Shown one piece after another: positions 9,812 to 19,242 of a DNA stretch of 64,000 nt (position 1 is the stretch's first letter; every line of letters begins with the position of its first letter). The position numbers and the translations under genes were made by a program. The notes beneath the pieces were generated by a model, which searched no databases, was not told where the DNA came from, and was given only the letters and a program-made list of their open reading frames with translations. The stretch covers positions 163,107 through 227,106 of the forward strand of contig JAUJMS010000001.1 of NCBI GenBank assembly GCA_030446745.1, given 5' to 3'. The DNA comes from Egibacteraceae bacterium. GTDB lineage: Bacteria; Actinomycetota; Nitriliruptoria; Euzebyales; Egibacteraceae.

Positions 9812-10557
9812 GTGATGGGTGGCGGCGACGTCGCCGCGAGCTGCGCGGCGAGTGCGGAGAAGCAGCGCAGCGCGTCAGCCGTCCGCGCGCCGTGCCAGGT
9901 CAGCAGCTGCCCGTCGACGAACCGCGTCGGCACGTCGCCGACCAGATCGCCGACCGCCGCGAGGTCCGCGTCGGTGAAGCGGTACGGCTCGCTGGGGAGC
10001 AGCACGACCTGCGGCCTCGGGGCGACCGGTGCGGCGAGCCGGGGGTAGCGGTCGGCCGCGCCGGCCAACACGTTGGCGAACCCACAGCTGGCCAGCAGGT
10101 CGTCGACGTAGGTGCCGGTGCCGACCCCCATCCACGGCCGGCGCCAGATCAGCGTCAACGCCGCGACGGGCGTTGCCGGCCGGCGGCGTCGCGCCTCCTC
10201 CTGCGCCGCTTCGAGGTCGTCGAGCATCCGGCCCGCGTCGATGTCGAACACCTCGCCGAGCCAGAAGACGAGGTCCAATGCCTCGTCCACCGTCTGCACG
10301 AACGTCTCGGCGACCTTCAACCCCTCGTCACGCAGCCGGTCGAGATCTTGCGAGCGGTTCTCCTCGGTGTTGCCGACGACCAAGTCGGGACGCAGCGCGA
10401 CGACACGCGCGACCGACGGGTTTTTCGTCCCGCCGACGCGCACCGCGTCGTTCGGGGCGCCGGCGACGCAGTAGTCCGTCACGCCCACGAGACGGTTCGC
10501 CACGCCAAGCGCCGCGATGGTGTCGGTGACGCTCGGAACGAGCGAGACGACTCTCAC
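9805..10557 (-). CDS. Helical-backbone metal receptor / cobalamin-binding (BtuF-like) protein
   Basis: RVVSLVPSVTDTIAALGVANRLVGVTDYC...LRPDLVVGNTEENR; GTG start overlaps the upstream adenosyltransferase stop. Confidence 0.8.
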   Translation of the reverse strand: MRVVSLVPSVTDTIAALGVANRLVGVTDYCVAGAPNDAVRVGGTKNPSVARVVALRPDLVVGNTEENRSQDLDRLRDEGLKVAETFVQTVDEALDLVFWLGEVFDIDAGRMLDDLEAAQEEARRRRPATPVAALTLIWRRPWMGVGTGTYVDDLLASCGFANVLAGAADRYPRLAAPVAPRPQVVLLPSEPYRFTDADLAAVGDLVGDVPTRFVDGQLLTWHGARTADALRCFSALAAQLAATSPPPITQ

Positions 10558-11105
10558 ATCGAGCGGATGCGGGTGTACTCGCCGTGCTCGACGGCGCGGG
10601 CGAGGACGAACAGATAGTCCGACAGCCGGTTGAGGTAGCGCAGCAGCAGGTCGTCGGGCAGCAGGTCGCGCCGGTGCATCGCCACGCAGGTCCGCTCGGC
10701 GCGGCGCACGATCGTGCGGGCGAGGTCGACGGCGGCGCCAGGCGGCCGCTGGCCCGGAACGACGAACTCCCGCGGCAGCGGAAAGCGGGCCGTGAGCTCG
10801 TCGATGCGCTGCTCGAGCACGTCGACCATGCCCGGCGTCACGCGCGACACCTCGTCGCTGAGCTGGTCCCAATGGTCGGTGTGCGTGGCGAGCTGCGCCC
10901 CCAGGACGAACAGCTCGCGCTGCACCCGCAGAACCTCGTCGTGCCACTGCGGCTCCGCGGTCAGCGCGGCGCGCGCGAGTCCCAGCGCCGAGCACGCCTC
11001 GTCGACGGTGCCGTACGCCTCCGTACGCAGGTCGTCCTTGTCGACGCGGCCGCCGTAGAGCAGGCCGGTGGTCCCGTCGTCGCCGCGTTTCGTGTAGACC
11101 TTCAC
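10554..11105 (-). CDS. PduO-type cob(I)yrinic acid a,c-diamide adenosyltransferase
   Basis: KVYTKRGDDGTTGLLYGGRVDKDDLRTEAYGTVDEACSALGLAR...RTIVRRAERTCV...LNRLSDYLFVLAR. Confidence 0.9.
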   Translation of the reverse strand: MKVYTKRGDDGTTGLLYGGRVDKDDLRTEAYGTVDEACSALGLARAALTAEPQWHDEVLRVQRELFVLGAQLATHTDHWDQLSDEVSRVTPGMVDVLEQRIDELTARFPLPREFVVPGQRPPGAAVDLARTIVRRAERTCVAMHRRDLLPDDLLLRYLNRLSDYLFVLARAVEHGEYTRIRSM

Positions 11106-11353
11106 GTCTGGTCCCTCCCGTCGCGGTCGCGCAGCCCCGCCGTGGCGCCGCCGGCGCAGGTTCGCCGACGCCGGCGCGGTTCGACGGCGCCCGGCGCGGT
11201 AGCGGCCCACCTTACTGACGCGCGCTCGGGAGGTTCCGATTGCGGTGCGGCGCGCGGCTCGGGTAGCGTGCCCGCGTCCCGGCGAGGGCCGCCCGCAGGA
11301 TCCGTTCGTGCTCATGTCGCCCGCCTCGCCAGCCAACGTGAGGTCTGCTGCCC

Positions 11354-11593
11354 GTGAGTGACGAGTCGGCGCGACGCCACTTCCGCGTGCTGACGCAGAC
11401 CCGGGGCGGCTACAACGGCTCGACGATGTACGACGTGCAGCTGCAGTTCGCAGCGTCGGGCAACCTCGTGTGGGCGCAGACGTTCTCCGACCGCACGGAG
11501 GCGGAGGCCTATGAGCGGGCGCTCGACGCGGACCTCAACGAGCTCGACGACGCCACGTTCCGGCGCAAGTACAACGTCACCTCGCCTTCCTGA
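11354..11593 (+). CDS. Small hypothetical protein (79 aa)
   Basis: GTG-initiated ORF VSDESARRHFRVLTQTRGGYNGSTMYDVQLQFAASGNLVWAQTFSDRTEAEAYERALDADLNELDDATFRRKYNVTSPS. Confidence 0.6.
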   Translation: MSDESARRHFRVLTQTRGGYNGSTMYDVQLQFAASGNLVWAQTFSDRTEAEAYERALDADLNELDDATFRRKYNVTSPS

Positions 11594-12896
11594 CCTCGGG
11601 CGGGCGTCCGTCGCCCCACTCGACACCGCCGCGAGACCCCTCGACCTCCTCGACGACCTCGCCGCCGACCCGGAGGCCGGTGCTGCGCTCCTGACGGTCA
11701 GGGGCTGGCAGGTCCTGGTCGCTGAGCCGCTCGCGGTCCTTGACGACGTCGACGCGCTGTCGGCGACGGCGGACGCGCTGGGATGGCGTGACCGGCCGCT
11801 GCGCAACGTCGCCGGGGCGCCGTTCGTGGGGGGCGCCGTCGGGGCGTTGACGGCCGAGGCCGGCACGGCGTGGCTCGGGCTACCCTCCGACCGGCGACCT
11901 GCGCTGATCGACGTGGCTGCCGTCCGCTTCACCGTCCACGACTGGGCGGTGCTCGCCGACCCCCACGGTCGCCGCTGGCTGGCCGCCCCACCTGAACGAC
12001 ACGCGCAGCTGCGGCGGTGGGCGGCGAGGGTGGCGCCGGCGGCCGGTGGTGGCCAGCCGATGGGGCGCTATGCCACCGCGACGATGCCAGTGCCGGCGCA
12101 CGCGGAGGCCATCGCTCGCATCCGCGACTGGATCGCCGCCGGCGACCTGTACCAGCTCAACCTCACGTTCGCCCTGTCGGTCCCGTGGGACGCCGGTGGC
12201 CCGTCGCTGCACCGCCGCCTGATCGCGGCGAACCCGGGGGCGGCGCATGCCGCGTGTGTGTCCCTCGGCGGCGGTGTGTGGGCGGTGTCCGTGTCGCCGG
12301 AGACGTTCTTGCGCACCGACGGTCGGCGGGTGGTCACGCGGCCGATCAAGGGCACCCGCCCGCGTGGCCGCGATGCCGCCGCCGACGAACGGCTCGCGGC
12401 GGCGCTGCGCCACAGCGGCAAGGACGGGGCGGAACACGTGATGATCGTCGACCTCGAGCGCAACGACCTGGCGCGGGTCTGCGAGGTCGGGACCGTGCGA
12501 GTGCCCGAGCTTGCGGCGTTGGAGGCGCACGCCACGGTGTGGCATCTCACCTCGACGGTCTGCGGCGAACTGCGCCCCGGGGTGACGTTGGGCGAGCTGC
12601 TCGCCGCGACGTTCCCGTGCGGTTCCGTGACCGGGGCGCCGAAACGGATGGCGGTAGCGCGCATCGCCGACGTCGAGCGCCACCGCCGCGGGATCTACTG
12701 CGGAGCGCTCGGCGTGGTGACCCGAGGGATGGTCGACCTGTCGGTGGCCATCCGCACCGCCGCGGTCGGCGAGGACTGCGCGTGGTACGGCACGGGCGGC
12801 GGGATCGTCGCCGAGTCGCGCGCCGCCGACGAGCACGCCGAGGCGCTCCACAAGGCGGCGGCGTTCCTCACAGCGACAAACGCCGTGCCCGCGTGA
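11511..12896 (+). CDS. pabB: Aminodeoxychorismate/anthranilate synthase component I
   Basis: IRDWIAAGDLYQLNLTF...RPIKGTRPRGRD...SGKDGAEHVMIVDLERNDL...FPCGSVTGAPKRMA; exact start uncertain. Confidence 0.85.
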   Translation: MSGRSTRTSTSSTTPRSGASTTSPRLPDLGRASVAPLDTAARPLDLLDDLAADPEAGAALLTVRGWQVLVAEPLAVLDDVDALSATADALGWRDRPLRNVAGAPFVGGAVGALTAEAGTAWLGLPSDRRPALIDVAAVRFTVHDWAVLADPHGRRWLAAPPERHAQLRRWAARVAPAAGGGQPMGRYATATMPVPAHAEAIARIRDWIAAGDLYQLNLTFALSVPWDAGGPSLHRRLIAANPGAAHAACVSLGGGVWAVSVSPETFLRTDGRRVVTRPIKGTRPRGRDAAADERLAAALRHSGKDGAEHVMIVDLERNDLARVCEVGTVRVPELAALEAHATVWHLTSTVCGELRPGVTLGELLAATFPCGSVTGAPKRMAVARIADVERHRRGIYCGALGVVTRGMVDLSVAIRTAAVGEDCAWYGTGGGIVAESRAADEHAEALHKAAAFLTATNAVPA

Positions 12897-13756
12897 CCGG
12901 CGCCGTGACGGTGCGCCGCACCGCCGACCCCTCCGAGGTGCTCGTGCGCGGAGCCCACGTGCTGGCGGTCCGCGAAGGCGACCACGCGGTGATCTACGCG
13001 CTGTGTGACCGGCTGCGGCGCAACCCTGCGCCCGACGCCTATTTGTCGCTCGTGGAGCGCGCCGGCGCCGTCGTGGGATGCGCGGCCGGCAGGGCAGGCG
13101 TGCGGATCGCTGTGTCGCATCTCGACGCGGGCGACGCGGCGGACGCCGTCGCCGACGACCTGGCCGCTGCCGTACCGACACTCGCGAGGCTCGTGGCTTT
13201 TCTGCCGTACGCCGATCGGCTGGCCGGCCGCGTGGCCGTGGCGACCGGGCGCCGAGCGACCGTTGCCATGGCCCAGCGCCACTTCGAGGCAACGGATGTC
13301 AGGCCGCCCACCGGCGTCGCGGGGCGCGTTCGGGACATCGTCGCCGGCGACCGTGCGGTCGTGCGGGAGTGGGTCGGCGCGTTCATGGCCGAGGCGCTCG
13401 GCGAGCACGATCCGCAACGCGCCGTCGCGGTCGCCGACGACTGGCTCACGCGCGACGGCGAAGACAGCGGGCTCGTGGTGTGGGAGGACGGCGGCCTCCC
13501 GGTCGCGATGGCGGGCTTCACCGGCCCGACCCCCAACGGCATCACCGTGTTGTCGGTGTACACGCCGCCGGCCCTTCGCGGACGTGGCTATGCGTCGGCG
13601 TGCACCGCGGCGCTCACCGGCCGGCTGCTTGCGTCGGGGCGACGGCGGGTGTTTCTGTCGACTGACCTGGCGAACCGGACGTCGAACGAACTCTATCCGC
13701 GCATCGGCTTCCGGCCGTTGGGCGAGTCGCGGCTCTACCGGTTCGCTGACGCGTGA
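12893..13756 (+). CDS. GNAT-family N-acetyltransferase
   Basis: C-terminal GITVLSVYTPPALRGRGYASACTAALTGRLLASGRRRVFLSTDLANRTSNELYPRIGF. Confidence 0.8.
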   Translation: MTGAVTVRRTADPSEVLVRGAHVLAVREGDHAVIYALCDRLRRNPAPDAYLSLVERAGAVVGCAAGRAGVRIAVSHLDAGDAADAVADDLAAAVPTLARLVAFLPYADRLAGRVAVATGRRATVAMAQRHFEATDVRPPTGVAGRVRDIVAGDRAVVREWVGAFMAEALGEHDPQRAVAVADDWLTRDGEDSGLVVWEDGGLPVAMAGFTGPTPNGITVLSVYTPPALRGRGYASACTAALTGRLLASGRRRVFLSTDLANRTSNELYPRIGFRPLGESRLYRFADA

Positions 13757-13825
13757 GGCGCAACCACGTCGCTGGTGCTGCGTCCGACCGACGGCGTGCC
13801 CGCGTCGACTTGGCCAGGGTGCGGT

Positions 13826-14431
13826 TCAGCCGGCGGGATCAGCGGTTCGCGGCCGGTAGGTGCAGACCAGGACGCCGGTGCTGGCCGTCGTGGTCGAGAC
13901 CAGCTCGAGCGGGCGGGCCCGGCCGTCGTCGGGGAACACCCGCTTGCCGCCGCCGAGCAGAACCGGCTCGATCATGAGCCGGTACTCGTCGACCAGGTCG
14001 TGCTGGACCAGCTGCGCGGCGAGCGATGCGCTGCCCCAGACCTGCAACCCGCCACCGTCCTGCGCCCGCAGCTCACGCACCGCGCCGATGGCATCGTCGG
14101 GGGGCAGCAGCATCGAGCCCGACCAGGTGAGGTCCTCCTGCGTGAGCGTGCGCGATGCCACGTACTTCGGGATCTCGTTCATCCGGTCGGCGAAGGGGTC
14201 GCCGGCGCGTTCCGGCCAGGCGGCGGCCATGCGCTGCCAGGTGCGCCGGCCGAACAGCAGGGCCTCCGTCGCGGCCATGCCCTCGTCGATAGCGGGGCCC
14301 ATCACCTCGGGGTCGAAGTACGGCATGGACCAGCCGCCGTAGGAGAACCCGCCGTCGGTGTCCTCCTCCGGGCCGCCAGGCGCCTGCACCACGCCGTCCA
14401 GGCTCATGAAGTCAATGAGGATGAGGTGCAT
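13826..14431 (-). CDS. Dihydrofolate-reductase-family (RibD C-terminal-like) protein
   Basis: MHLILIDFMSLDGVVQAPGGPEEDTDGGFSYGGW...LLFGRRTWQRM...LQVWGSASLAAQLVQHDLVDEYRLMIEPVLLGGGKRVF. Confidence 0.85.
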   Translation of the reverse strand: MHLILIDFMSLDGVVQAPGGPEEDTDGGFSYGGWSMPYFDPEVMGPAIDEGMAATEALLFGRRTWQRMAAAWPERAGDPFADRMNEIPKYVASRTLTQEDLTWSGSMLLPPDDAIGAVRELRAQDGGGLQVWGSASLAAQLVQHDLVDEYRLMIEPVLLGGGKRVFPDDGRARPLELVSTTTASTGVLVCTYRPRTADPAG

Positions 14432-14802
14432 CGCTGCTCCTTGGTAGCGACCGACGTGGGATGCCGAGCGGCTCGCCGCGTCCTGCTCAGGCGCCGACCG
14501 CGTAGGGGCAGCTCCCGCTCGCGGACCGTGGGCCGAGCGTACGCCGGCATCACGGCCATTCGTGCCGCCCGGACGTCGAGGTCGCGCGGAGAGCGGTCTG
14601 GCGAACATACCGACGTCGGCGAGCTTGCATGGGGCGCCGGTCAGCCGGAGAAGACCGGGGCGGCGCGGCGGTCGTCCTGAGTCCACCGCTGTCGATTGCT
14701 CGCTGCCGCAGCGGCGTGGCCACGCGGCAAAGTCCCGCGAAAAATAGTTCGCGGAGAGCGCGAAATTCCTGTGGAAGCGCGGGCTCTGTCGCACCGGTCG
14801 GG

Positions 14803-14808
14803 TAGTAT
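14803..14808 (+). promoter_or_regulatory. Putative -10 element TAGTAT, about 6 nt upstream of the ATG at 14815 (leaderless architecture)
   Basis: gggTAGTATacgaacATG; spacing fits a TSS at the A of ATG. Confidence 0.45.
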
Positions 14809-14809
14809 A

Positions 14810-14823
14810 CGAACATGCGTTCG
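14810..14823. promoter_or_regulatory. LexA/SOS box CGAACATGCGTTCG overlapping the DUF222-HNH start codon
   Basis: Palindromic GAAC-N4-GTTC core, matches the actinobacterial/Gram-positive LexA operator. Confidence 0.75.
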
Positions 14824-16405
14824 AGTACGGCGACTGAACGGTGTGGCCGCTGGAGCGGCGACGCGGTCGACGCCGTCCTCCACGCGTTGGCGGCGCTGGA
14901 CGACGCCGGCGTTGCGACCGTGATTGGTGAAACGCTGGCGCGGCTGGACGACGCCGGCGTGCTGGCATTGACTGACCGGGCGCTGGGCCGGCTCGACGAG
15001 CCGCGCGTGTTCACGGTGATCGGCCACGGGTTGTCCCAGCTGGCCGCCAACCCACTGGGCGGCGGGATCGACGACACTCCGCTCGCCGCGTCGATCGAAC
15101 GGCTGCAGCGGCTGGAAGCCAGCGTGGCCGGGGAGAAGCTGCGCCGGGTCGCGGAGATGGCCGCGCGCGGGTCCAGCCGCGCCACCGGTGACCGGTCCCC
15201 CGCTGATCTGCTGTGCCGGCTCGGGTTGACCCGCGGGGAGGCCGCGTCGCAGGTGGCGGCGGCCGCCGCGTTGCGACAACTGCCGTCCACCCGCGCCGCG
15301 CTGGAACGGGGCGACATCGGGTTGGGCCACGCAACGGCCGCCGCCCGCACGCTGGGCCAGCTGGCTGACGCGGGCGGGCCGGTGGCCGGCGAGACGGTGG
15401 ACCGGCTCGACCGGCTGGTCGCCGGCACCGCCGGCGACAGCGCCGGTCGCGGTGACCCAGCCGACGGCGCCGGCGACGCCGGCACCACCGACGGCGGGGT
15501 GGTCGCCCGCGGGGGGCGGCGGGTGGACCGGCGCGAGTTGGGCCGCCGGCTCGACGGGTTCGCGCACACGGTCAACGACGACGTGCTCGCCGACCGGGCG
15601 CTGCGCGCCAAACGGCTGCGCCGGTTCTCGTTGACCCCCAACGTGGACGGGGCGTGGACCGCCGCCGGCCAGTTGGAACCGGTCGCCGGCGCGACGCTGC
15701 ACGGCCTGCTGGGCCGGCTCGCCCGCCGTCACGGCCCCGACGACGACCGTTCGCAGCCGCAGCGGATGGCCGACGCGTTGGCCACCGTCACCACCCTCGC
15801 GGCGGGCAACCCCGCGCTCCGCACCGCCGACCCCGCCGACGCGCCACAGCCACGACGGTGACGGCGCGGACGGTGGGGCGATGGACCGGGCGGCGGCGCA
15901 TCGGGTCGCGCGGGCGATGGCCGCCACCCGCGCGCAGGTGCTGGTGATCACCACCGTCGACGCGCTGCACGGCGTCCCCGGCGCCGCGCCGGCGGAGGTC
16001 GACGGGTACGGGGCGGTGTGCACCGCCACCGCCCGCCAAATCTGCTGCGACGCGCAGGTGACCACCGTGGTCACCGCCGCCGACGGCGACGTGCTGCGCG
16101 TCGGCCGGGCCCGGCGCACCCCGACGACCCGCCAGCGGGTCGCGGTGATCGTGCGCGACCGGCGCTGCGTCGGCTGCCACGCCCCGGCGGTGCGCTGCCA
16201 GGTCCACCACGTCCACTGGTGGCGCGACGACGGGCCCACCGACGTCGACAACCTCACCTTGCTCTGCTGGTCGTGCCACGCCGACGTCCACCACGGCCGT
16301 ACCACCGTCACCCGACAACCCGACGGGCGCTACACCACCCACCACTGGGCGGCGCCCCGGCCCGCCGCAGCCGCGACGGCGCCGGCCGAGCGACATACCC
16401 CATGA
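14815..16405 (+). pseudogene. DUF222 / HNH endonuclease (13E12-like family), split by a 1-nt frameshift
   Basis: DUF222 part 14815..15861 and HNH part (RRCVGCHAPAVRCQVHHVHWWRDDGPTDVDNLTLLCWSCHADVHHG) 15881..16405 in another frame; removing one C from the CCCC at 15831-15834 joins them. Confidence 0.8.
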
Positions 16406-16551
16406 CCCGACCCTCCGGGCCGTGCGGGCCGGAGGCCTCAGCCTGCGCTCGCACCGGCCCGTGTGCGGCCCGGGCGCGGCGCGGCGCCCCGGTGCGCTGC
16501 GGGCGGCCGGGGCCGCGGTCGTGCGGGACTGACCGGGCCGACGTCCGATCG

Positions 16552-17208
16552 TTAGCCGCTCGCCGAGGGCTGTGGGAGTCCGGTGAAGCGCACACCGGTG
16601 TGGGCGCGGTAGCGGCGGTTCGTGCTCAGCAGCAGCGGGGTGAGCGCCTCGAGGCTCGCGGCCAGCCGCAGCGGCCCCGCCACGAAGCCCCGCAGGCCAG
16701 CAACGTCGCTGCACAGCGCCGCCACGGTGGCGCCGGCGTCGTCGTCGTCGGTGCACAGCGGCACGTCCATCGCCAGCTCCGCATCACGCCGCAGCAGCAT
16801 CGGGGCGGGCACCCACTGGAAGCCGGCGACGACCCGAGCCTCCGGCAGCAGCGCTTGGCACTGCTCGGCGGCGGAGCCCTCGGCGACGGGGACCGGGTGG
16901 GGGCCGCGGTCGTCGAAGGCCAACGGCACGACGGCGCAGATCACGGGCTTGCCCGCGACGGCACCGGCCAGCGCTGGGAGCGTCGCCGTCTGCGCCGCGT
17001 ACGGCACGGCAACGACGACGAGCTTCGCGTCGGCGCACGCGCTCGTGTTGTCGGCTCCGGCGACGCCATCGACGCCGAGGTCGCCGGCCACCGCGGCGGC
17101 CCTGTCAGCGTCGCGCGAGCCGAGGACGACGTCGTGTCCTGCGACAGCGAGCCGCAGGCCGAGCCCGCGCCCCAGCGGACCGGTGCCGCCGATCACGCCG
17201 ATGCGCAT
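16552..17208 (-). CDS. NADPH-dependent F420 reductase (NpdG-like)
   Basis: [37 protein letters not shown]...VVVAVPYAAQ... Confidence 0.8.
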   Translation of the reverse strand: MRIGVIGGTGPLGRGLGLRLAVAGHDVVLGSRDADRAAAVAGDLGVDGVAGADNTSACADAKLVVVAVPYAAQTATLPALAGAVAGKPVICAVVPLAFDDRGPHPVPVAEGSAAEQCQALLPEARVVAGFQWVPAPMLLRRDAELAMDVPLCTDDDDAGATVAALCSDVAGLRGFVAGPLRLAASLEALTPLLLSTNRRYRAHTGVRFTGLPQPSASG

Positions 17209-19199
17209 CAGCGAACTCCGGTGCCGACCCGCTCGGGCGTCTCGTGAACGGCGTCGGCGACGGTGCGCGGCATCTCCGTGACGGTCGCGCGCCCCCGGAG
17301 GCGACCACGCTGCTCGGACGTCAGCGCCGCGCGCACCGCGGCGAGCGCCTCCTCGCCGGTCAGGGACTCGCGCTCGACGAGTTCGGCCGCCATCGCGTCG
17401 AGTCCCGCACGCAGCTCGCTGAACGACGCGACGACGTCGTCGAGCGCGGCGGTCAGGATGCGCCGCACCTCGCCGTCGATGATCTCGGCGGTCTTCTCCG
17501 AGTACTCCGACCCGGTTCCGATCGACTCGCCGAGGAACACCTGCCGCTCGTCGCCGAAGCCCATGGGCCCCAGCGCGTCGCTCATGCCAAAGTCGCGGAC
17601 GATCGCGCGGGCGAGCTTCGTCGCCTGCACGAGGTCGTGCTGCCCGCCGGTCGTCGGCTGCCCGAGCACCACCAGCTCGGCAGCGCGCCCGCCGAGCATC
17701 ACCTTCAGCCGCGCGTCGAGCCAGCTGCGCAGGTAGATGTGACGCTCGTCGATGGGCAGCTGCGTCGTGACGCCCAGCGCCATGCCGATCGGCAGGACGG
17801 TCACCTTGTAGACGGGGTCGGCCTCCTCCTCGAGGAACGCCGCCAGCGCGTGGCCGCCCTCGTGGTAGGCGACGGCGCGCTTCTCCGCCTCATCCAGGCG
17901 CAGCGACGCGCGTTCCCGCCCGATGGTGTTGCGTTCGCGCGCCTGTTCGAGGTCGCGCATGCGGATGACGTCGGACCCCGACCGCACGGCGATGAGCGCC
18001 GCCTCGTTGACGAGGTTGCGCAAGTCCGCGCCCGCCATGCCAGGCGTGCCGCGGGCGAGGTTGCGCACGTCGACGTCGTCGGCGAGCGGTTTGCCCTTCG
18101 TGTGGACGCCGAGGATCTCGACCCGCTCCTCCAGCGTCGGCAACGGCACGACGATCTGGCGGTCGAACCGGCCGGGGCGCAGCAGCGCCGGGTCGAGGAT
18201 GTCGGGCCGGTTCGTCGCCGCCATGATCACGACGCCGGTGCTGGCCTGGAAGCCGTCGATCTCGCCGAGCAGCTGGTTCAGCGTCTGCTCGCGCTCGTCG
18301 TGGCCGCCGCCCAGCCCGGCGCCGCGCTTGCGGCCGATCGAGTCGAGCTCGTCGATGAAGATGATGCACGGCGCGTTCGCGCGGGCGGTCTTGAACAGGT
18401 CGCGCACGCGACTGGCGCCGACGCCGACGAACATCTCCATGAAGTCCGAGCCGGTGACGGTGATGAACGGCACGCCGGCCTCACCAGCGGTCGCGCGGGC
18501 GAGCAGCGTCTTGCCGGTGCCCGGTGGACCGACCAGCAGCAAACCCTTCGGGATCTCGGCTCCGGCCTTGCGGAAGCGGTCAGGTTCCCGCAGGAAGGCG
18601 ACGACCTCGGCAACCTCTTCTTTGACCTCCCGGTAGCCGGCGACGTCGGCGAAACGGGTGTCGGGCTCGTGCGGCTTGTACAGCTTCGCGGTCGACTTGC
18701 CGATCGAGGCCAGCCCGCCGATCTGCCCCTTCGCCTGACGGCTCATGAACCAGAAGATCCCGACGAACAGCAGCAGCGGGAAGGCGAAGGTCAGGATGAA
18801 CGGAAGGATGCCGCCGCCGTCGTTGCGCCGGGCGGCGATCTCGACGTCGTTTTCGAGCAGGAACGACTCGATGCCGTCGGCGCCGACGACGGACTCGGGC
18901 GGCAGCGTCGTCGCGAACGTCTCGGCGTCGTCGCCGGTGTAGACGCCCTCGACCGCCTGACCGGTGATCGTGACCTCCGCGACCCGACCCGCCGCGACGT
19001 CGTCACGAAACTCGCTGTAGCTCAGCCGCTCGTCGGCGGCGGCGAAACCGCCGGCCAGCCACAGCAGCCCCGCGGCGAGCAACAGTCCGGCGAGGACCCG
19101 CGTGCGGATGGTGCGGTTCAACAGTGCGTCCTCGACGTCGCGGGAGCCGCTGACCGGATGGCCAACGCGGCCACCGTACCCGCCGTCCGCAGCGGTCAT
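17208..19199 (-). CDS. ftsH: ATP-dependent zinc metalloprotease FtsH
   Basis: FtsH extracellular region, [29 protein letters not shown] and HEGGH motif; start uncertain (ATG 19199 or a downstream TTG). Confidence 0.95.
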   Translation of the reverse strand: MTAADGGYGGRVGHPVSGSRDVEDALLNRTIRTRVLAGLLLAAGLLWLAGGFAAADERLSYSEFRDDVAAGRVAEVTITGQAVEGVYTGDDAETFATTLPPESVVGADGIESFLLENDVEIAARRNDGGGILPFILTFAFPLLLFVGIFWFMSRQAKGQIGGLASIGKSTAKLYKPHEPDTRFADVAGYREVKEEVAEVVAFLREPDRFRKAGAEIPKGLLLVGPPGTGKTLLARATAGEAGVPFITVTGSDFMEMFVGVGASRVRDLFKTARANAPCIIFIDELDSIGRKRGAGLGGGHDEREQTLNQLLGEIDGFQASTGVVIMAATNRPDILDPALLRPGRFDRQIVVPLPTLEERVEILGVHTKGKPLADDVDVRNLARGTPGMAGADLRNLVNEAALIAVRSGSDVIRMRDLEQARERNTIGRERASLRLDEAEKRAVAYHEGGHALAAFLEEEADPVYKVTVLPIGMALGVTTQLPIDERHIYLRSWLDARLKVMLGGRAAELVVLGQPTTGGQHDLVQATKLARAIVRDFGMSDALGPMGFGDERQVFLGESIGTGSEYSEKTAEIIDGEVRRILTAALDDVVASFSELRAGLDAMAAELVERESLTGEEALAAVRAALTSEQRGRLRGRATVTEMPRTVADAVHETPERVGTGVR

Positions 19200-19242
19200 C
19201 CGGCCCGGCGCCCCGCCAGACCGAACCTTTACCCTGGCCGCG

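Noticed and set aside
16405-16552. GC-rich hairpins between the DUF222-HNH gene and npdG as a structured RNA
   Set aside because: Generic high-GC dyads with no recognisable conserved motif or flanking logic.
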